From Agrypnia vestita (Eukaryota; Arthropoda; Insecta; Trichoptera; Phryganeidae): a DNA stretch of 64,000 nucleotides. The DNA lies in NCBI GenBank assembly GCA_016648135.1, contig JADDOH010002129.1:310001-374000 (forward strand). Reading direction: 5' to 3'. This document shows, piece after piece, positions 10,113-20,689 of this stretch (positions within the stretch are counted from its first letter, which is position 1; each line of letters opens with the position of its first letter). The translations under genes were made by a program, and so were the position numbers. The notes beneath the pieces were generated by a model, which saw nothing but the letters and a program-made list of their open reading frames with translations, did no database searches and had not been told where the DNA came from.

Positions 10113-10577
10113 CATCACATTGTTAGTCGCGGCCAGGAGTGGGCAAATTAATTGAACATAGTAGATAAAATTTAAATATCAACTCGCGGCGATTAAGCAA
10201 CGGCCTTTTAAATAAATTATTAATACAAAATTCATCGTTAATACGTTAGGAAGACCCCTCTATCTACCTGGATCATCACAGTGCTTACCGTGACCAGGAG
10301 AACGATTTGTATTGAAATACAATAAAATGCTTTATAATATTAATTGAACATCATTTCGACATTAAATACAGTCCGCTCGATTTGATTAGGGCCCACTATC
10401 TACCTTGGATCATCACAGTGGTGTCCGCGACCAGGAGATCGAAATGAAAAATATAATAATAAAATTAAACTCGCGTCAACTATTTTACGACTGAATAATA
10501 TTTTTCATATAATAGAAAGCATCTCTAGAAAATACCGTCATTTTGATTAGGACCCTCTATCTAACGGGTTCATCACA
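10113..10577 (+). repeat. Tandem LTR-end units, right copy (four ends)
   Basis: CATCACA occurs at 10113, 10274, 10411 and 10571, spaced 161, 137 and 160 bp apart. The first three are followed by decayed PBS-like blocks ending in CCAGGAG, and the third reads GTGTCCGCGACCAGGAG. The fourth is followed by ACCGTTAAC and no PBS, as expected for flanking DNA. This copy has one unit more than the left LTR. Confidence 0.6.
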
Positions 10578-10738
10578 ACCGTTAACTAAACTTCAAACGA
10601 AATAAAATTTCATTTGAATGAAAGGAAATAAAGTTTTTCATTTCCGCTTTGGAAACCGTTATTCAACTATTTGTTACCGCGCAATATGTGAACAGTTACG
10701 AGCCAGTAATTGCTTGGAAAATATTTAAAAGTTTACAG

Positions 10739-10952
10739 TGACGCACTTGGAAAGTGTTCTTTTGAATGTTTTAGTTTGGAAGGAGGAAAAAATAACAATT
10801 GTTTTGCTTTTTACCAACTTTCGCGTGACCAAACCACCTGTGTCAACGGTCAGCGCGACTGTGGAGCCGGCCCGCGAGTTGCCTCCCCGAAGATATATCC
10901 GAAGGCAGACTGCCGCTGCACGGATGGGCGATGTCTGCTGCAGTGGAATTAA
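10739..10952 (+). CDS. Possible cysteine-rich terminal exon (PAN/apple-like)
   Basis: A frame of about 71 codons after a possible splice acceptor (TTTACAG ending at 10738) encodes a cysteine-patterned peptide, with KCSFECFSLEGG, then NNNCFAFYQLS, then TTCV..QRDC and DCRCTDGRCLLQWN before the TAA. The Cys-x3-Cys plus Cys-Phe-Ala-Phe-Tyr arrangement recalls PAN/apple-type extracellular domains. AATAAA follows at 11110, about 160 bp after the stop, fitting a last exon. Against it, the polypyrimidine tract is weak and no other exon is visible. It begins only about 160 bp after the LTR element, so an insertion may have split the gene. Confidence 0.3.
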
Positions 10953-12589
10953 TTTGGGATCCACAGGCGGCTACGGATATGGAGCGGCCATTTCACTTTT
11001 GGCGGGAAGCCGACACTCGCGCGGGAACCGGCTCAACAGGGTTGCCAAATTAGAGAAAGTCACAAATACCTTTGATTTTGAGAGAGAATCAAGGCTATCT
11101 AGGCTGCTAAAATAAATCATTTTGTTATATTCATTTTAATATGTACTACATTCTGTGACAGCGACATGACTCGCTTGCCGCGCCGCACGATTGCATTTGC
11201 TTCTATCTAATTGGTTGTAACATTATTGGACCGAATGAGGAATACCGATATAGGGGAAACCCTTGAAATAGTGCGGCTTTTACACTTAAAAAAAATTTCA
11301 ATTAAGGTGGCTTGGATAGGTATTGTAATTATCAGAGGAGCGACTACCAAGATATATTTTCTTGAGAACTACAGAGAGAAAGGGTCTGGTGGCCGCTCCA
11401 GACTAAGCCAGCACAAATATAAAATAAAAAAATAAAAATAATAGCAAAAAGATTAAATAGATAGATTAGGCCTCGACCGACCACCTAGTACTGAAGTGGT
11501 GCAAGATAGGAGAAGATAGAAGCTCCTTGCCTAGTTCAAAGTCTTCAACTTCTTTATCTGCGCTTAAAGCGAAGCTCATATGGAATTTGGTGCATAATAT
11601 GTTTCCATTCTTAATTTACGTCATGGTAACCACGCATTTTTATAACACCCTGTTAACTTAGTCGATCAATCTTGTTAGAGACCGTCGTCTTGTTAAATTT
11701 CCTTCAAGTTTTCTCGTGATTGCAACTTGTTCGAGACTTTCTTCAAATGGAATTAACTTACTTTTATAAGTTCTTGAACGTGGTCATTATTTCTTACACT
11801 TATGGATACAGGTCTCCCTTAATATCACCAGTCTCCCCTCTTTCTGTGCCTCCAGCTGCTCCTGGCTCCCCGCATACAGAGCGCCAAAGGGAAAATGTAC
11901 TTTTATGTCTCAAAATCCTTTGCAACAATTTATGAACAGAAAACATACAGGTAACGACAGATCATCCATGCCCTCATCCGCCAAGAGACGCAATTCTCTG
12001 ATCACGATTACTCTAATTAAGAGTAAAATGAAAATAAAGTTCTTAATTTTACCAGTCTATGCTAATGAAGACCGTTAAACCAAAAAGCGGAGAAAAAAAA
12101 CAATGTCAATCCCTTACAAAATACTAATTAAATTATTAATTATTACCCTATTCTACATTTTACATATTTCATTTATTAATTTATTAATATGTACATTCAC
12201 TTTTTTCTGTCTCGAACAAACGTGCACCATGGAAAATTGCATATCAGTCACGGAGGAGTTCTTCGGACATAGACATTACTCGGCTATATTAAGTATTTTC
12301 TCAAAAAAAAAATTAATAAAACAATAGTTTTATTATTTTAAGGCAAGAAAAATATACTAAATTTTATTCTTCCAGGATGGTGCAACCCCTTGATTGAATA
12401 ACCAAGTAGATGATATAGTAGAAAAATATAATCATTTTCTATGTGTAAAATACGAAAAAGAAAATGGAAAAGATTAAGAGAAATTATTATAAATAAAAGA
12501 AATACATTGAAACCTTTTTATTGCGAAAGTAATCGAACTCATATGTTCTTTTGCTTCCTGTAAGATTGCCAGTATTTTTCGGTACCGCT
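10953..12589. other. No supported gene
   Basis: This is AT-rich sequence with an AATAAA at 11110 that could serve the exon before it. I see no domain, tandem repeat or clear transposon boundary. Frames at 11211-11435, 11720-11935 and 12103-12327 are short and unsupported. Confidence 0.5.
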
Positions 12590-12930
12590 GATGATAGGAA
12601 GTGAAGCGCGAAAGTTTGGGCCAACCCTGTTCGCGACGGATGGCATTTAGTCACCTACGAGCGCCGGCCCTGCCGCCGGCCGCCGCGGCGTCCAGAATTA
12701 AGACTCGGCGCGAACCGACGGCACCGACGCTGCCAACTCTCTGGAATACCAAACCGGACCGGTAATACGCGACAATTGTCCACAAAAGGTATTTTTGAGT
12801 GTTTTTCCCGCGGTAAATGCCAACGACGCGATCCCCCGCCCTCGCCGGCGCTAGGGCGGACAGTGACCGACGAGGTGATTGTTAAAGTTTCGGGGATTTC
12901 TCCACGCTCCACATCAATGTTCGATTGTTA
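12590..12930. promoter_or_regulatory. CpG-rich island
   Basis: The stretch is markedly GC- and CpG-rich in an AT-rich neighbourhood, with dense CGCCGGCC/GCCGCGGCG runs near 12660-12690 and GCCGGCGCTAGGGCGG near 12842. The minus-strand frame of 85 codons here is probably a consequence of base composition. A promoter, an untranslated first exon or a GC-rich transposon relic are all possible. Confidence 0.35.
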
Positions 12931-13440
12931 AAACAAATGAAGAAAACGACGCCAATTGTATCGAGTTTTTTTGTTCATCAACGTCGCTTTGCTGCGCATA
13001 TACGACTTCGGTGCATCTCTAGGAATGCCGGTTACGAAACAGTATTCAAACGTTAATATCGCTCGTGGCATCGCAACACGGTATTCTTCGAGTTATAATA
13101 ATAATAGATATTAAATTATCTTCTTTTAAGTGCGCCTGAAAAAGTATCGAGGAATCGCAACCAGCCAGATTGTATTTTTTACTTTTGAACTATGCGGTGA
13201 ATTTTCCGCAGTGTGCTTGAAAAACTTAAGAGTTAATCAATAATAACTTGATCGTCTACTTTGAAACTTTTGAAATCTTTTATCAAGTGTGCTTTTAAAC
13301 TGTCAGTTTATAATTACATATCCAATATTTTCTTAGCATTGGAATAACAAATAATCTTACTTTTAATGTGAGTTTTAAAACCACAAAGCCAAACGGTCAT
13401 CAAAATATCATCGAATGAAACGAACGGAAATGAAATAACG

Positions 13441-13715
13441 TATATTTTCTAAAAGTGCTCATTGAATCGGTCAAGTTATCAAGCTGTACCAAGCTGCGTA
13501 GTTTTCGAGTAATGATATATCAAATTATTTATTTTCTATAAATGCTCGTCGAATTGGTGAACTTATTGCTGCACTCCAATGTTTTTCAAGTAACGATATA
13601 TCAAATTATGTATTTTCTGAAAGTGCTCAACGGATCGGTCAAGTAATTGCTGTATACCGTATGTTTTTCGAAAATTGAAAATTAATTTTTTCATTTTCCA
13701 AAAGTGCTCATCGAA
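13441..13715 (+). repeat. Minisatellite of about 82 bp, 3-4 copies
   Basis: Units start TATTTTCTAAAAGTGCTC.. near 13445, 13528, 13608 and 13689. They share AAAGTGCTCATCGAATCGG.CAAGT and GTAATGATATATCAAATTAT. Periods are about 80-83 bp and the copies are diverged. Confidence 0.65.
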
Positions 13716-14399
13716 TCAGCGCGTATATTTCGAGACTTAAATATGTGATGATCTCTCCCCGGGAGCGCTGTTACTGTGTCACTTGTTGATTCCGAGAGTG
13801 GCGCTGGAGGCAGAAACAATAACCCCTCCGTCCTTAACAGCGGGCATTGTGTTTATTTGCGTTTTATTTACCTACCCCGAATGTGAAAGAAAGACGCGGT
13901 TTGCGGATGTGATAAGTTAATTTGTGTTTCAACGCTCTGAATCGCGACTCTGCCGAATTTTGCGAAGTGTTCCTTCTCCGTGTGTCTATTTACAGACGGA
14001 TAAAAGTGAACGATGGTGCCGACTGACTTTTTAAATAGCGCCGAATAACACAAAAAATTACTTTAACTTCGGATTTGTAAAAATATATTTATGTTAAACA
14101 ATTTCAACATCCAACAAACTTGGTAGAATTTAATGTTTTATTTAAGCTTATTAATTTTTTTCTTCTTTACATGCCTCAAATTAACCTATAAATAAAATTG
14201 TATAAAGTAATGAGAACAAACATAGATTTTTTTCATCTCCACCAATTCTACAGCAGAATATAATCATTATAACATAATTTATTAATTTATCAAAAACTTT
14301 TTGAATTATGTTCAGTTTGCTCTGTTTCAAAACGTGTTTATTTAATATTTAAAAATTAGAAAAAGTGTTAATAGCAAATCACATATTATAAATAATTAA
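13716..14399. other. No supported gene
   Basis: A moderately GC-rich patch (about 13750-13860) and AT-rich sequence follow. I could not assign anything to them. Confidence 0.4.
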
Positions 14400-14750
14400 A
14401 TCTCTTTTGCAAATAGTTACCTTTTAATTTGTTTACACATAAGTTCATAATATTTATTCAATTTCCCTACATTTATTTTTGTTTTCGTTAATGTCTGTAC
14501 GAATTTTAATTTTTCGTATACGTCGAATCTGAATGGAGGGATCATTGGCCCAGAAACATGTTAATAATTCAATAAATTGTGGTTTATACAAAGTTTTTTC
14601 TTGATACACTTATTTTTCTTTTTTTCGAATTTGATTCGCAACCTCATAGAATTTCCTAAAAAATAATGTTCACATTATAGAAAAGGGTTCGTAAAATTTA
14701 TTAACGTACACGTACACTATTAAACTTAAAATTCATATTTGAGAAATATT
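14400..14750 (+). repeat. Dispersed repeat, Penelope-end-like (copy 1)
   Basis: It shares a long diverged match with 26005-26365: ..TTTATTTTTGTT.., GAAACATGTTAATAATTCAA, TATACAAAGTTTTTTCTT, TTGCAACCTC.TAGAATTT and AAAATTCATATTT. The TTGGCCCAGAAACATGTT at about 14546-14562 resembles the stem-loop plus palindrome of the elements near 19.2 and 34.7 kb. It is probably a relic of a Penelope-like terminal repeat. Confidence 0.45.
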
Positions 14751-15289
14751 ATTTCATCATCTATTCACAGTTCTACTGAAAAATTATTTTTCAATTTAAA
14801 CTTATCGTCTGCGTTTATTATTAAAGGGATTTGTTATTTTTCAATCACTGAAAACTTTGAAATATGCAATTTCGAATTTCTAAAAGTATTTAAACTACTT
14901 TGCGATTCTAATTTTATTTCGACATTGACAATTGAAAACAATCGTTTGACTTCGCTGCTTACTCCGTTGTTGAATTCAGTGTTTTACGTAAAGACAATAA
15001 AAATAATGTTACACTGTAAAATAAATGTTACCCAAATTTACTCAATACGAGAGAATATTAAAAAAAAATGTAATTGACAGATATTAAAAATACGTTCGAT
15101 ATTCTCACAGCCACGGCATACGCAGCACGCGTCTCCAACAAGGACAGTGATCCGCCGTCTCTCTAGCCTTTAGAGTTCACGATCTCACACGATGAAGGAA
15201 TATTAAGTGCACTTTACACCTAACGAGCCAACTTTGATTGTTTTCCATATATTGCGGTGTTTCCATAACTTTTTAAATCTGGACATAAA
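14751..15289. other. No supported gene
   Basis: This is AT-rich DNA. The 112-codon frame at 14739-15077 is Asn/Ile/Leu/Ser-rich, has no domain and starts inside a repeat. Confidence 0.4.
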
Positions 15290-15460
15290 ACTTTTATCCG
15301 TGCATATCCGTCGTTAGACGTTTGACTGGCCCGCATCTGCCGCCATCTCGAAATCCAATATCCTGCTTTTTTCTTTAATACCACTAGTGCGATCATTTAT
15401 TCTTTTGATGTAGGGATCAATGTTGCATCGTCCGCGAATCTGAGATTGTAAATTCAATTC
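15290..15460 (-). pseudogene. Short LINE reverse transcriptase relic
   Basis: On the minus strand, 15410-15445 reads NLRFADDATLI, the conserved reverse transcriptase motif C neighbourhood of non-LTR elements (F/YADD with hydrophobic flanks). Frame is lost on both sides within a few tens of codons. Confidence 0.4.
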
Positions 15461-16060
15461 TCACTCCTTTTTCCAGTTTTCAAGTGCACACATATCTCAA
15501 TTTTAAAATAACTCAAAATCCATCAACTTTTTGGACATCTTGCCAGAATACAAGATAGCCTGGAGACCTTTATTGAGGTATGCCACGTCGAGGGTCTAAA
15601 AGGAAGTTTCCAACCAAGTGGAAAAAGCCACGGGCATTTCTCTGGTGACTGCAGGATGCCAGAAAACTGGAGGAGAATAGTCAAGACGAAGGGAGGTCAT
15701 GAAGATCACGATTCTCAGTTACAACCGATTGGATGATTATGAATTCGTCAGTTATTTCCCAGTCTGGAAAATTTATGCGATTTCGCTACTTTGCTGTCTT
15801 TTTTACTGTATTACAACTGGACAACGCAATATATAGCAGATGGCTTCACCTTTAATTCGTTTTCTTTGTATCACTTTTTCATCAAGGTATTAATAGATAA
15901 TGAATTTTCAGTTTTATTTTATCACATGCTTGAAATCTTCTGAATTGGCGAATCTGAGTTCCGATAAAATTTAAATTTTGTTTATTTTAAATCGACGAGG
16001 AACTACTAAGCGTACGGGAAATCTTGAATTTTTTTAGCGCAAAGAACAGCTTTCAAGAAC
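15461..16060. other. No supported gene, possible LINE debris
   Basis: A plus-strand stretch near 15595-15735 reads ..GHFSGDCRMPENWRRIVKTKG.., which vaguely resembles LINE C-terminal tails but lacks a diagnostic motif. The rest is featureless. Confidence 0.3.
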
Positions 16061-16350
16061 TCACGTGGGCTTGATGAAATCTGCTAATTTATTTGCTTTA
16101 ACGAGGGATGGCCCAAAGCGCTTCACAGCCCACATGGCGTACAGTGTGCTCGTAACTAACATTTCTGTTGATTTATTTCCAGACATTATCTGTGATGTGG
16201 GAACTTCATCAAAACACGTAAACAAAAATAACCTGTTTTTTGAAACATAAGAATACAAAATTTATTATTAACTTTAAATTGTTTATGTAACCGTTTAATT
16301 TTATATTATTTGAACCGGTTTCGAAAACAGTCGTTTATTCATCAGGGTTA
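16061..16350 (-). repeat. Penelope-end-like relic with hammerhead-like core
   Basis: On the minus strand, CCTGATGA is followed by an AAAC/GTTT stem and then CGAAACCGGTTC (about 16347 down to 16312). The CTGATGA..GAAAC arrangement with the palindrome ACCGGT is the same design as at 34.7 and 55.1 kb. The adjoining 65-codon minus frame (16061-16258) is unrecognised. Confidence 0.4.
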
Positions 16351-16639
16351 TAAAAACTAATCAAAAATATAACATATACACATTGTTTACAAAATTTACT
16401 TATAATAAATAAATTCTAATAATAAATAATTAAATTTTAATAAGTACTTGATTGTTGAAACAAATTAAAAGAGATTGATACAAAAAGCTTAGGATGAAGA
16501 ATACATATGGAAAAATGATAGGACATATCGAAAAAAATTTACCGGTGCGCGGTGGTTAAAATTAGTTGGTTATTTATTATGTATTGCAGTTTGACTACTT
16601 TTATGTGCTTAATTTATTTATATCGATTACAAATTATTA

Positions 16640-16822
16640 GAGAAGCTTGTTCTGTAGTTAGGACCCTCGCCTCGTTATCCAAAGGTCGCGGGTTCAAATC
16701 TCACTCCAGACGAGCAAGTTAGTCCTATTTTCATAACACAAGCGTTTAGCTTAGATTGAAAATACTAAGAATATTGGAAGTGACGCGTATTCCGTGTTCG
16801 CATCTCTATTTCATTTAAAAAA
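16640..16822 (+). mobile_element. tRNA-derived SINE, copy 1
   Basis: It has a box A-like GTAGTTAGGACCCTCGC and a box B GGGTTCAAATCTC, then a non-tRNA body (AAGCGTTTAGCTTAGATTGAA .. TATTCCGTGTTCGCATCTC) and an A-rich tail. Related copies are at 37890 (+), 44620 (-) and 53237 (-), so this is an element and not a functional tRNA gene. Box A is degraded here relative to the copy at 37.9 kb. Confidence 0.8.
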
Positions 16823-16914
16823 AGAAAAGAAATTAAAGTCCAACATTTTTACCATTTAAGATAGACTCATTTTTTTCTTCAAAGTGTAATCATATTCAAT
16901 TTTCAAATGGTTAA

Positions 16915-18640
16915 GTAATCTTCTTCTTCTTCTTTTTCAAACTTTTCTTATTTTCGCTTCGGCTTCGCTCTCCACGTCAATCCAATTTAATTGCAACCTC
17001 GCTTCGCAGCAGTACTCTAACTGTTTTCGCCAGCTCCTTGTAAGACGGTCCTTTAGAATTGTGCCATCTGGGCTTGCCTGGAATATTCGCTCTGGCAATC
17101 TATCTACCGGCATCCGTAAGATAAGTAACTGTGATTTCTCTATAAACGTCAATAAGGGTTCTACTTCGAGACATTCTCTTATTTGAGTATTTCTGATTTT
17201 GTCCCTTCTGGTAACTCCGGCGGCCTGTAGCCTTGAGCGGATTCTTTCGGTCAAGATACAGTGCTCGTGGCCGTACACTAGGGTTGGCCTGAAAACTGAT
17301 TTGAATACTGCCAACTTTACTCGGTGGCTGAGCTCCGCTTTTTTAAATACGGGATAATACAGGGATTGAGCTACTTGGCTTGCGGCTCCTATCCTATCCA
17401 ATTCACTTTCTTTCTTTACATCCTGAGATGTTATTACACCGAGGTATTTGAAACTATTTACCTATTTAAGACGTCTATTCTGGCACGTCTTGTAACATTG
17501 TTCTTCGCTTCTGCAAATCATCATGATTTCGGATTTAACAGCGCTCAGCCTCATCCCTGCACGATTTTTTTCTCTGTCAAATTTTTCAACGGCTGTTTTG
17601 TAACTCCTCTAGTGGTTTTTCCAGCAAGGTAACGTCGTCTGCAAATAACAGTCTCTCCACTCCCTTATTTTTTTTTATTTATTTAAAAAGTAATGGAAAC
17701 CTAAGTTTTGTCAGTGAGTCAGTTACTTTGTCTATTTGAAAGGTCCATTTGAGATATATGTCTATATTGAGTCCTAAGTATTTAGTATTTTCTAGTTCAG
17801 TAAGTGTTTCATTATGTATTTTTATGTCCATTTTATGCGTTTTCCGTTTGGCCTCAAAGTTAATGTAGTTACATTTTTGAGCGTTTAAGGTTAGTATATT
17901 TCTTTTTGTCCATTCAGTTAATATGTCTATGTCTTTGTTGATTTGTTTTGTGGTTTCTATGTCATTATTGTTTTCGTAAAATATTCCGAGGTCGTCCGCA
18001 TAGAGTATTATTTTGCCTCTAATATTTAGCTGCTCCAGGTCGTTTATGTATATTATATAGAGTAATGGTCCTAGGATTGATCCCTGTGGGACACCATAGC
18101 TGACATTCATATATGTACTTGTGGTTTCGTGTAGTGTGGTGTATTGCTTTCTGTATTTTAGGTAGTTGTCGAAAATGTTTAGGACGTTGCCAGTGATTCC
18201 GATTTTTGATAATTTGTTGACTAGGGTAGTCAGATGTACCGCGTCAAATGCTTTTTTAAAATCAAAAAAGAGTCCGGTCACGCTTTTCCCGTCATCAATT
18301 TTTGTCTGTAAGTAAGGTGGGTTATCTTCGCCCCATAATGAGCAATGCTGTTTCGGCTGATCTTGTCCATAAATACCATTAATATGATAGGCGACATTGG
18401 ACAACCTTGTCTGAGCTCTGTTTTGATGGCAAATTCGCTGGACTTTTAACCTGTTATTCTGACACAACATTTGCTTTCTATATATAACACTTGGATTGAT
18501 CATAATAGATTGCCGTCTATACCATATTCCTGTAGGACACTCCATTGTAACTAACGTGGTACTCTATCATACGCCTTTTCTAAATCTATAAATGCTGTGT
18601 ACATCGGCTTTAGCAGATACAAGCCTTTAAAACCAGACAA
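16915..18640 (-). pseudogene. RTE-like LINE reverse transcriptase relic, split by a nested LINE
   Basis: Read on the minus strand, it starts near 18600 with AFIDLEKAYDRVPR (palm motif A). It continues with LRQGCPMSP..FMDKISR (18440-18340), is interrupted, and resumes at 17662 with GVERLLFADDVTLLE (motif C). It runs on to a thumb region with RVKLAVFKSVFRPTLVYG and VTRRDKIRNTQIRECLEVEP (17401-16937). A GAA-rich tail lies at 16920-16935. Several frameshifts and stops make it dead. The C-terminal style matches the fragment at 31.5-31.9 kb. Confidence 0.75.
17666..18330 (-). pseudogene. CR1/Jockey-like LINE fragment nested in the RTE-like LINE
   Basis: The minus-strand frame carries a different reverse transcriptase from its host. 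It has GLFFDFKKAFDAVHL (motif A), YGVPQGSILGPLLYIIYINDL (motif B) and ILYADDLGIF (motif C), followed by the NAQKCNYINF region. It stops early at KLRFPLLFK followed by an A-rich run (17667-17680), well before the usual C-terminus, as if reverse-transcribed from a prematurely polyadenylated RNA. The open frame reads back into host LINE sequence upstream of about 18330. It is 5' truncated, and I did not find a clear target duplication. Confidence 0.75.
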
Positions 18641-18989
18641 ATACCACTTTATGTTGCAATAATAAATATGTAATCATTTAAATTAATATGAGAATGACGC
18701 ATAATAAATATAACAAAAATCTAAAGTAAATCATGCGTACTCGTTTTCTACTACTCTGTAATTTGTGATACAAACACAGCATCTGTATATATTTGATGTG
18801 GAAGTTCAGGAGACTACTAACTACGTAACTGCTTATGTGTGAAAGTGACTGGTCTAATTGAACTGCCTGATTAAACATTTAGATGAAAGATAGAACACTC
18901 TAGATAGATTTTCCCTACTCTTTACTTGTATGTTGTTTGTTCTTATGTCAAAAATTAAAGATTATTGCTTTTAAATTACTAATAAACAT
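18641..18989. other. No supported gene
   Basis: This is AT-rich DNA between the LINE relic and the small inverted-repeat element. The 66-codon minus frame is unsupported. Confidence 0.4.
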
Positions 18990-19275
18990 TCACAAAGCAA
19001 GTAAATAATTTTTGTTCAAATATAGCAAAATTATTTTGTGGTGACTTAATTATAATTTATATACATTATTATATAGTTATCCTTTAAATTTATTTTCATG
19101 TTAAGTAGGTACTTATATTATTGATTTTTCATATATAAATTTTTAATATTTTGATTATCTATACTTCGATTTTTAAATTTTATTTTTATTATCCTGACAA
19201 AGAAACCATTGGCTTCGAAACAAGTTGAATTTTTTTCAATAAAAAAGTGGTGTTTACAAAGTTATTTTATATAAA
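18990..19275. repeat. Small inverted-repeat element with hammerhead-like loop (copy 1)
   Basis: The left part (about 19013-19060) reads AAATATAGCAAAATTATTTT GTGGTGAC and is the reverse complement of the tail found after 34790. The right part (19190-19275) has ATCCTGAC..CCATTGGCTTCGAAAC, then GTGGTGTTTACAAAGTTATT. It is the same family as 21485-21730 and 34615-34840, and probably derives from Penelope-like terminal repeats. Confidence 0.5.
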
Positions 19276-20043
19276 TTATTACATTTAAAAAAAAATTGAT
19301 TTCGAATATATCAGGATAATTTATTTACTTATAATAATTTTAAAGGTATTTATTTTACTTAATTGCATAGAATGCAGTTTAAATACTGCAATCCAATATT
19401 TCAAATATTCGTGCGAATTTATAGAGCTGTGGAGCCGAATTAATTTTCAGTGGGTGAGGGTGAACTAAATAATTAATGTGAGCCCAAAATATACCTTCGT
19501 CAAGGATAAGCCAATCTCTGTGCGACGTGGCGCGACCGAATTCGGAGCGAATGAATGAATATCAGAAATCCGTAACAAACATTTTGTCAAATCTTAGCTG
19601 TTAAAAATTATTGTACCGTTGCTAAAGCGTTCGATTAGCACTGATGGCTTGTTCTAGACTGGTCTCTACATGCAGCTATAGCGGTCACATATTTCCGTAA
19701 AAAGTATTTTTATTGATGATGAGGAGACGCGGGAATGTCGAGCGGCGACGAAAGCGACACAAGACTGACATCTTTGGGCGTGTAGACGCTCCAGTCACCG
19801 CGAGAGAAAAAGGAGCCAATGAGGACACGTGGAACCTTCCAGAAAAATAATTTCTGCCTGCAACCGCGACGACCCGGGGCACGGGTCCACATGACCTTTC
19901 CTATTTCGCCAGCGGGTCAACGCGGACCTATGTTCACCAGTGCAGTGATTGGTTAACTGTGGAATTCCGGGAGTGCGCCAATAACCAATTAACTCTTTAT
20001 CCCGCGTATCATAACTCACACTTTGCACTATTTCAAACTTTGC
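19276..20043. other. No supported gene
   Basis: This is AT-rich sequence, then a moderately GC-rich patch around 19720-19990. Minus-strand frames of 60-101 codons overlap there in several frames and show no domain. Confidence 0.4.
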
Positions 20044-20560
20044 TAACCAATGTTCGCTTACCTTGTATTTATTGTAATATACCGATTTAATCCCCGGCAA
20101 GTGTTTCGATCTTATCTACCCTATGGATGTCCCACATCTAACCTAACCTTACCTAACCAATGTTCACTTATCTTTTATTTATTGTAATATACCTATTTAA
20201 TCCCCGGTAAGTGTTTCAATCTTATCTTCCCTATGGATGTCCCACACCTAACTTAACCTAACCAATATTCACTTATCTTTTATTTATTGTAATATACCTA
20301 TTTAATCCCCGGTAAGTATTTCAATCTTATCTTCCCTATGGATGTCCCACACCTAACTTAACCTAACCAATATTCACTTATCTTTTATTTATTGTAATAT
20401 ACCTATTTAATCCCCGGTAAGTGTTTCAATCTTATCTTCACTATGGATGTCCCACACCTAACTTAACCTAACCAATATTCACTTATCTTGTACTTATTGT
20501 AATACACCGATTTAATCCCCGGTAAGAGTTTCAATTTTATCTACCCCATGGATCTTCCAC
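20044..20560 (+). repeat. 105-bp minisatellite, five copies
   Basis: CCAATRTTCACTTATCTT recurs at 20047, 20157, 20262, 20367 and 20472, with periods of 110, 105, 105 and 105 bp. Each unit also contains TTTAATCCCCGG.AAGTGTTT and CTATGGATGTCCCACA. Units join through CCTAACTTAACCTAACC, close to the complement of the insect telomere repeat TTAGG. The central units are almost identical and the outer two more diverged. Confidence 0.9.
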
Positions 20561-20689
20561 AAAAGCTAAGAGCGCTCATTGCACTGAGTAATATTGTGAT
20601 TTCATCCATCATAAGTATTGAGTTAACTTAACACTGGAATCTGGTATAGGCATTTATTCTGGTGGTTTGGAGGAGCACGCATACGCATC

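Larger units (their letters stand above)
6754..10577 (+). mobile_element. Right LTR of the giant LTR retroelement
   Basis: It opens with TGTGATG directly after the polypurine tract and ends with CATCACA at 10571-10577, giving a 7-bp perfect inverted end. The segment from 8433 on matches window positions 1-1743. Inside it are a TATA promoter (7286), two adjacent leader blocks, a pair of blocks about 160 bp apart, the stem-loop array and 73-codon frame, and four old LTR-end motifs. With transcription starting near 7320, the R-U5 part would exceed 3 kb, which is unusual. The 8117-8329 minus-strand frame has no recognised relative. The base-level differences from copy 1 suggest an old insertion or two related insertions. 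Confidence 0.65.

Noticed and set aside
10738..11115. 125-codon frame overlapping the cysteine-rich exon
   Set aside because: It is in another frame with no domain. The Cys-patterned frame is the more plausible one.
12655..12912. Arg/Gly-rich 85-codon minus frame
   Set aside because: It follows from the GC-rich base composition. There is no domain, and no splice or promoter support for that strand.
14739..15077. 112-codon frame as a gene
   Set aside because: AT-rich composition, starts inside a dispersed repeat, and no domain or splice context.
16061..16258. 65-codon minus frame as a transposase fragment
   Set aside because: No DDE, zinc-finger or other transposase motif could be found.
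20044..20560. A CRISPR-like array because of the regular repeats
   Set aside because: Whole 105-bp units repeat without unique spacers, in a eukaryotic setting.
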